Assembly (NCBI GenBank): GCA_963708645.1
Contig: CAVPTA010000007.1
Coordinates: 62,001-126,000 of the forward strand
DNA: 64,000 nucleotides
Direction: 5' to 3'
From: RYN-133 sp963708645
GTDB lineage: Bacteria > Actinomycetota > Actinomycetes > Mycobacteriales > Jatrophihabitantaceae
The position numbers were made by a program, and so were the translations under genes. Positions 61,593 to 64,000 of this stretch are shown piece after piece. Below the pieces are notes generated by a model. It was not told where the DNA came from. It saw nothing but the letters and a program-made list of their open reading frames with translations, and ran no database searches. Position 1 is the stretch's first letter; each line of letters opens with the position of its first letter.

Positions 61593-62107
61593 CCGAGCGC
61601 GTCGTCGTGTGCGCGGCGTTCGACGAGGACGGCGAGGCCGAGATCGCCGCGCTGACGAAACGACTTCGCGAGAACGGTGTCTCGGTCGCGCAGTCGCCTG
61701 CGCACCGTCCGCACATCACGTTGTCTGCCGCGGTCGCCGATCCTGACGAGGTTGCTCGCGTCGCAAGCACGCTCGCCGCGCGGCACGGACCGATCGAGGT
61801 GACTCTCGATCGCATAGGCACGTTCGCTCACGGCGGGACGCTGTGGGTCGGACCCTCCGCGCACTCGCTGGCGTACCTGCAAAGCACGGTGCACAACGCA
61901 CTTGGCGCCTGGCCGCGCGCCTTCGGCGACACCGTCGAGCCTGAGCACTGGGTGCCGCATTGCACGCTCGCGCGTCGCGTCCCGCGCAGCGCACCGACGC
62001 GACTTCGGCTTGGCTTTACCGCCCCGACGGTTCGGGTAACCGCCCTCGCGACGATCGTTGTCGGCGGCCGCGGCGATCACGCCCTCGCACCGCTTGCCGT
62101 GCGTTGA
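61589..62107 (+). CDS. 2H phosphoesterase superfamily protein (2'-5' RNA ligase-like)
   Basis: 172 residues with the two HxT motifs that define the 2H superfamily: HRPHITL (about 40-46) and VPHCTLAR (about 127). Members hydrolyse or ligate 2'-5' or cyclic phosphodiester bonds in RNA or nucleotides. GTG start overlapping the oxidoreductase stop (GTGA). It converges on the GT2 gene with a 1-bp gap. The substrate is unknown. Confidence 0.88.
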   Translation: MTERVVVCAAFDEDGEAEIAALTKRLRENGVSVAQSPAHRPHITLSAAVADPDEVARVASTLAARHGPIEVTLDRIGTFAHGGTLWVGPSAHSLAYLQSTVHNALGAWPRAFGDTVEPEHWVPHCTLARRVPRSAPTRLRLGFTAPTVRVTALATIVVGGRGDHALAPLAVR

Positions 62108-62108
62108 G

Positions 62109-63026
62109 TCAGCGGGCGTAGCCGGTGCCGGCAAGCACGATCTCGTTCGAGCGCGGCCCGTGCTTCAACCCGGCAACCAATCCCCGCCGCAGCCCGCGCC
62201 ACAGGGTTGCCCGATCGCGCGACCCGCGGATCGTGCGGATCCAGCGGCGCAATGTCGACCCGCCGTACAGGATCCGCTCGAGCGGGGCGAGTGAACGGCT
62301 GCGCGTCAGCAGCCAGATCTTGTTTCGCACCTCGTAGAAGAATCGTTCGCCCGGATCTGCGTCGGTCGACCCGAACGTGCGGGTCTTGTGCACGACTACG
62401 CTCTGCGGGCACAGCAGCCCGACGTTGCCGCGCAGGATCCGTGTCGTGAACTCGAAGTCGTCGTTCCAGAGGAAGTAATCGGCCACCGGTGCTCCGCGCT
62501 GCCGGCAGATGTCGGCATCGACGAGCACCGACACGAACGACGCCGAGCGCACCGGCACGCAACCAACCGCGTCAGCCGCCTCGCGTTCGACCGGCTTCAT
62601 CAGCGGCTTGGGCCGCGGCGTGTTCATCGGATGGTCTCGTCCGTCCGTCCAGACAACGCGGCTAGCGACCAGCGCCGGACGCATCTCGCGATAGTTGGCG
62701 CGCGCATCGAGCAGCGCCGCGAGTGCGTCCGGTTCGGGCACGGTGTCGTCGTCCATCAACCAGATCAGGTCGGCCGCGGAGCGCAACGCGGCAGCGATGC
62801 CGTAGGCGAATCCGCCTGCCCCACCGGTGTTTCGCTCGAGCTCGTGAAGGATCACGTCACCCTCGAGCGCACGCACAGCCTCTGGCGTGCCATCAGTCGA
62901 CGCGTTGTCGACGACGATGACGGCGTCGGGACGCCGCGCTTGCGCATCAAGAGCGGCAAGCGATTCGAGCACCAGGTCACGCCGGTTGTACGTGACGACG
63001 ACCGCGACCACGCGTGGCTCGGTCAT
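62109..63026 (-). CDS. Glycosyltransferase family 2 protein
   Basis: 305 residues from the ATG at 63026 (overlapping the upstream gene by 4 bp). GT-A fold with VAVVVTYNRRDLVLESLAAL, donor-binding VIVVDNASTDGT, NTGGAGGFAYGI and the metal site LIWLMDDDTVPEPDAL. The layout resembles actinobacterial rhamnosyl/galactofuranosyl GT2 enzymes. No transmembrane segment is seen. It probably works on a surface polysaccharide together with the sulfotransferase-like protein. Confidence 0.9.
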   Translation of the reverse strand: MTEPRVVAVVVTYNRRDLVLESLAALDAQARRPDAVIVVDNASTDGTPEAVRALEGDVILHELERNTGGAGGFAYGIAAALRSAADLIWLMDDDTVPEPDALAALLDARANYREMRPALVASRVVWTDGRDHPMNTPRPKPLMKPVEREAADAVGCVPVRSASFVSVLVDADICRQRGAPVADYFLWNDDFEFTTRILRGNVGLLCPQSVVVHKTRTFGSTDADPGERFFYEVRNKIWLLTRSRSLAPLERILYGGSTLRRWIRTIRGSRDRATLWRGLRRGLVAGLKHGPRSNEIVLAGTGYAR

Positions 63027-64000
63027 CCCTTTCCGCGCCGGCGGCGGGCGCTCGACAGCATGCGCCACACCAGCATCCGCAGCCCTGCGACGCTCGCGTG
63101 CTTCGCAGCCATGTCGCGGATCGCGCGGCGGACGCGGTACGCGCCCGGGAACTGTGTCGGCGACCCGGTGAACAGGCTGCGCAACGACGGCCGAGCCGTC
63201 ACCGCTTCGTAGCGTTCGTGCAGCAGACCCGCCAGCGCATCGAGGGACGCGTCGTAGAGCTCCTTGTAAGGAATGTCTTTCGGCCGGGGGCGCGGGCCGT
63301 CACCGATCGGCCGCGGCCGCAACTCGTCCAGATCACCGACGATGTCGTAGCCGGCGGTGCGCAGCCCCACGATCTGCTTCTCGGCGACCTCGTCGGCCCA
63401 CTCTTCGTACTTCTGCGGGAGGACCAACCGGTTCTTCTTCGGCCGCGCTGCGAGCACCTGATGCGCAAGGGTCTCTTTGACGTGCCCGGCGTAGAACCAC
63501 TGCGGCAGGGTCTTGTCGCCGCGCAGCCGCTGGTTGAGATTGCGCAGCACCTCGACCTCGGCGAGCCCGAGTGACGAGTTGGGGCGCGCGCGCGATGTGT
63601 CGACCGCGTCCGCAGGCACGCCGATGACCGACGCGAACCGCTCCCACAAAAGATTCGGCTTCGACCCCGGCGGCGGGACGGTGATGACGTGCACGTTCTC
63701 GGGCGGCAACAGCGCACCCCAGCGCCGCAACAGCTCGACGGTGTCGTGCACCGTCCAGAACCACGCAATGCGTTCGCGGCCGACGTGGCGTTGCGTCACG
63801 AAGTACAGCCACCGGCTCCATGTCTGCCGGTTCTGGTGCTTGACGGTCTCTTGCCACTCGGCCGGCAGCAGCGAAGCGATGTCACGCACGGTCACAACCA
63901 CGTGCACCTCGGCCGACTGCAGGCTGCGCACGGCACGTTCGGCGTGTTCGGCCGGAACACCTGCCAGCATCTCGTGCGAGATGATCGAGACGTTGTCGCC
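63023..64000 (-). CDS. Sulfotransferase-like protein, 5' end outside window
   Basis: At least 326 residues; the frame is open to the right edge (GDNVSIISHEMLAG precedes the first internal Met). EVHVVVTVRDIASLLPAEWQ resembles the PAPS 3'-phosphate-binding Arg/Ser region of actinobacterial sulfotransferase-like proteins. The 5'-PSB loop, expected near the N-terminus, is outside the window, so activity cannot be judged. The tail is strongly basic. It is translationally coupled to the GT2 gene. Confidence 0.68.
   Translation of the reverse strand, partial: GDNVSIISHEMLAGVPAEHAERAVRSLQSAEVHVVVTVRDIASLLPAEWQETVKHQNRQTWSRWLYFVTQRHVGRERIAWFWTVHDTVELLRRWGALLPPENVHVITVPPPGSKPNLLWERFASVIGVPADAVDTSRARPNSSLGLAEVEVLRNLNQRLRGDKTLPQWFYAGHVKETLAHQVLAARPKKNRLVLPQKYEEWADEVAEKQIVGLRTAGYDIVGDLDELRPRPIGDGPRPRPKDIPYKELYDASLDALAGLLHERYEAVTARPSLRSLFTGSPTQFPGAYRVRRAIRDMAAKHASVAGLRMLVWRMLSSARRRRGKG

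Noticed and set aside
1..64000. tRNA/rRNA genes, insertion sequences, phage genes
   Set aside because: No cloverleaf, rRNA stretch, transposase, integrase or phage structural protein was recognised in either strand.

Overview
The window is a GC-rich, densely coded bacterial chromosome segment. Frequent GTG/TTG starts, ATGA/GTGA stop-start overlaps, a DUF222-HNH gene, class III cyclase-AAA-TPR proteins and the gene order hemW / hrcA-dnaJ-rsmE / phoH-ybeY-corC-cdd-like / era / recO / uppS / glyS-dus all point to an actinomycete. A member of the Frankiales/Jatrophihabitans-type or neighbouring lineages is my guess only. No tRNA, rRNA, CRISPR array, prophage or insertion sequence was recognised.

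Layout. 1-13.2 kb is accessory: PhoD phosphatase (cut by the left edge), two methyltransferases, an alpha/beta-hydrolase-LuxR fusion, GNAT, GH15 glucoamylase/trehalase-like enzyme, VOC protein, redoxin, a frameshifted SHOCT membrane protein, RraA-like protein with a frameshifted MFS transporter, a SnoaL-tailed ECF sigma factor, the relic of an O-methyltransferase, and a beta-lactamase-fold hydrolase. 13.2-23.3 kb is mostly one minus-strand core block: era-MFS-recO-dinB-uppS-ABM-PAP2-glyS-dus, followed by a GT39-like membrane protein. 23.35-30.46 kb is a plus-strand block (lipoprotein, trmL, esterase, acidic His/Asp-rich secreted protein with a NarL-type two-component pair, HAF-repeat protein, HNH protein) that separates era from its usual partners. 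30.67-34.4 kb resumes the minus-strand core (cdd-like, corC, ybeY, phoH, HIT), with three tandem 57-bp hairpin repeats after HIT. 34.4-47.0 kb is a large signalling cluster: two class III adenylyl cyclases fused to AAA ATPase and TPR regions, an MFS transporter fused to a cyclic-nucleotide-binding domain, an MBL-fold hydrolase and a LuxR-AAA regulator. 47.1-53.7 kb holds rsmE-dnaJ-hrcA with a CIRCE operator, a decayed alpha-amylase and hemW. 53.7-64 kb holds a dienelactone hydrolase, a glycan cluster (a large GT8 fusion, UDP-sulfoquinovose synthase, NDP-sugar epimerase, GT2, sulfotransferase-like protein) and an iron-sulfur APS reductase.

The most interesting unit is the 34-47 kb cluster. It contains cAMP makers, a transporter whose binding domain keeps the ribose- and phosphate-contacting residues, and a possible phosphodiesterase side by side, so it could form a self-contained cAMP-gated transport or signalling module. 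The second theme is broken reading frames. SHOCT, MFS, recO, the acidic protein (twice), HAF, HNH and amylase each need a one-base shift to restore full-length homology. Because conserved recO is among them, small assembly indels must be excluded before any of these is called a true pseudogene. The amylase and O-methyltransferase, however, also carry internal deletions and are more likely genuinely decayed.
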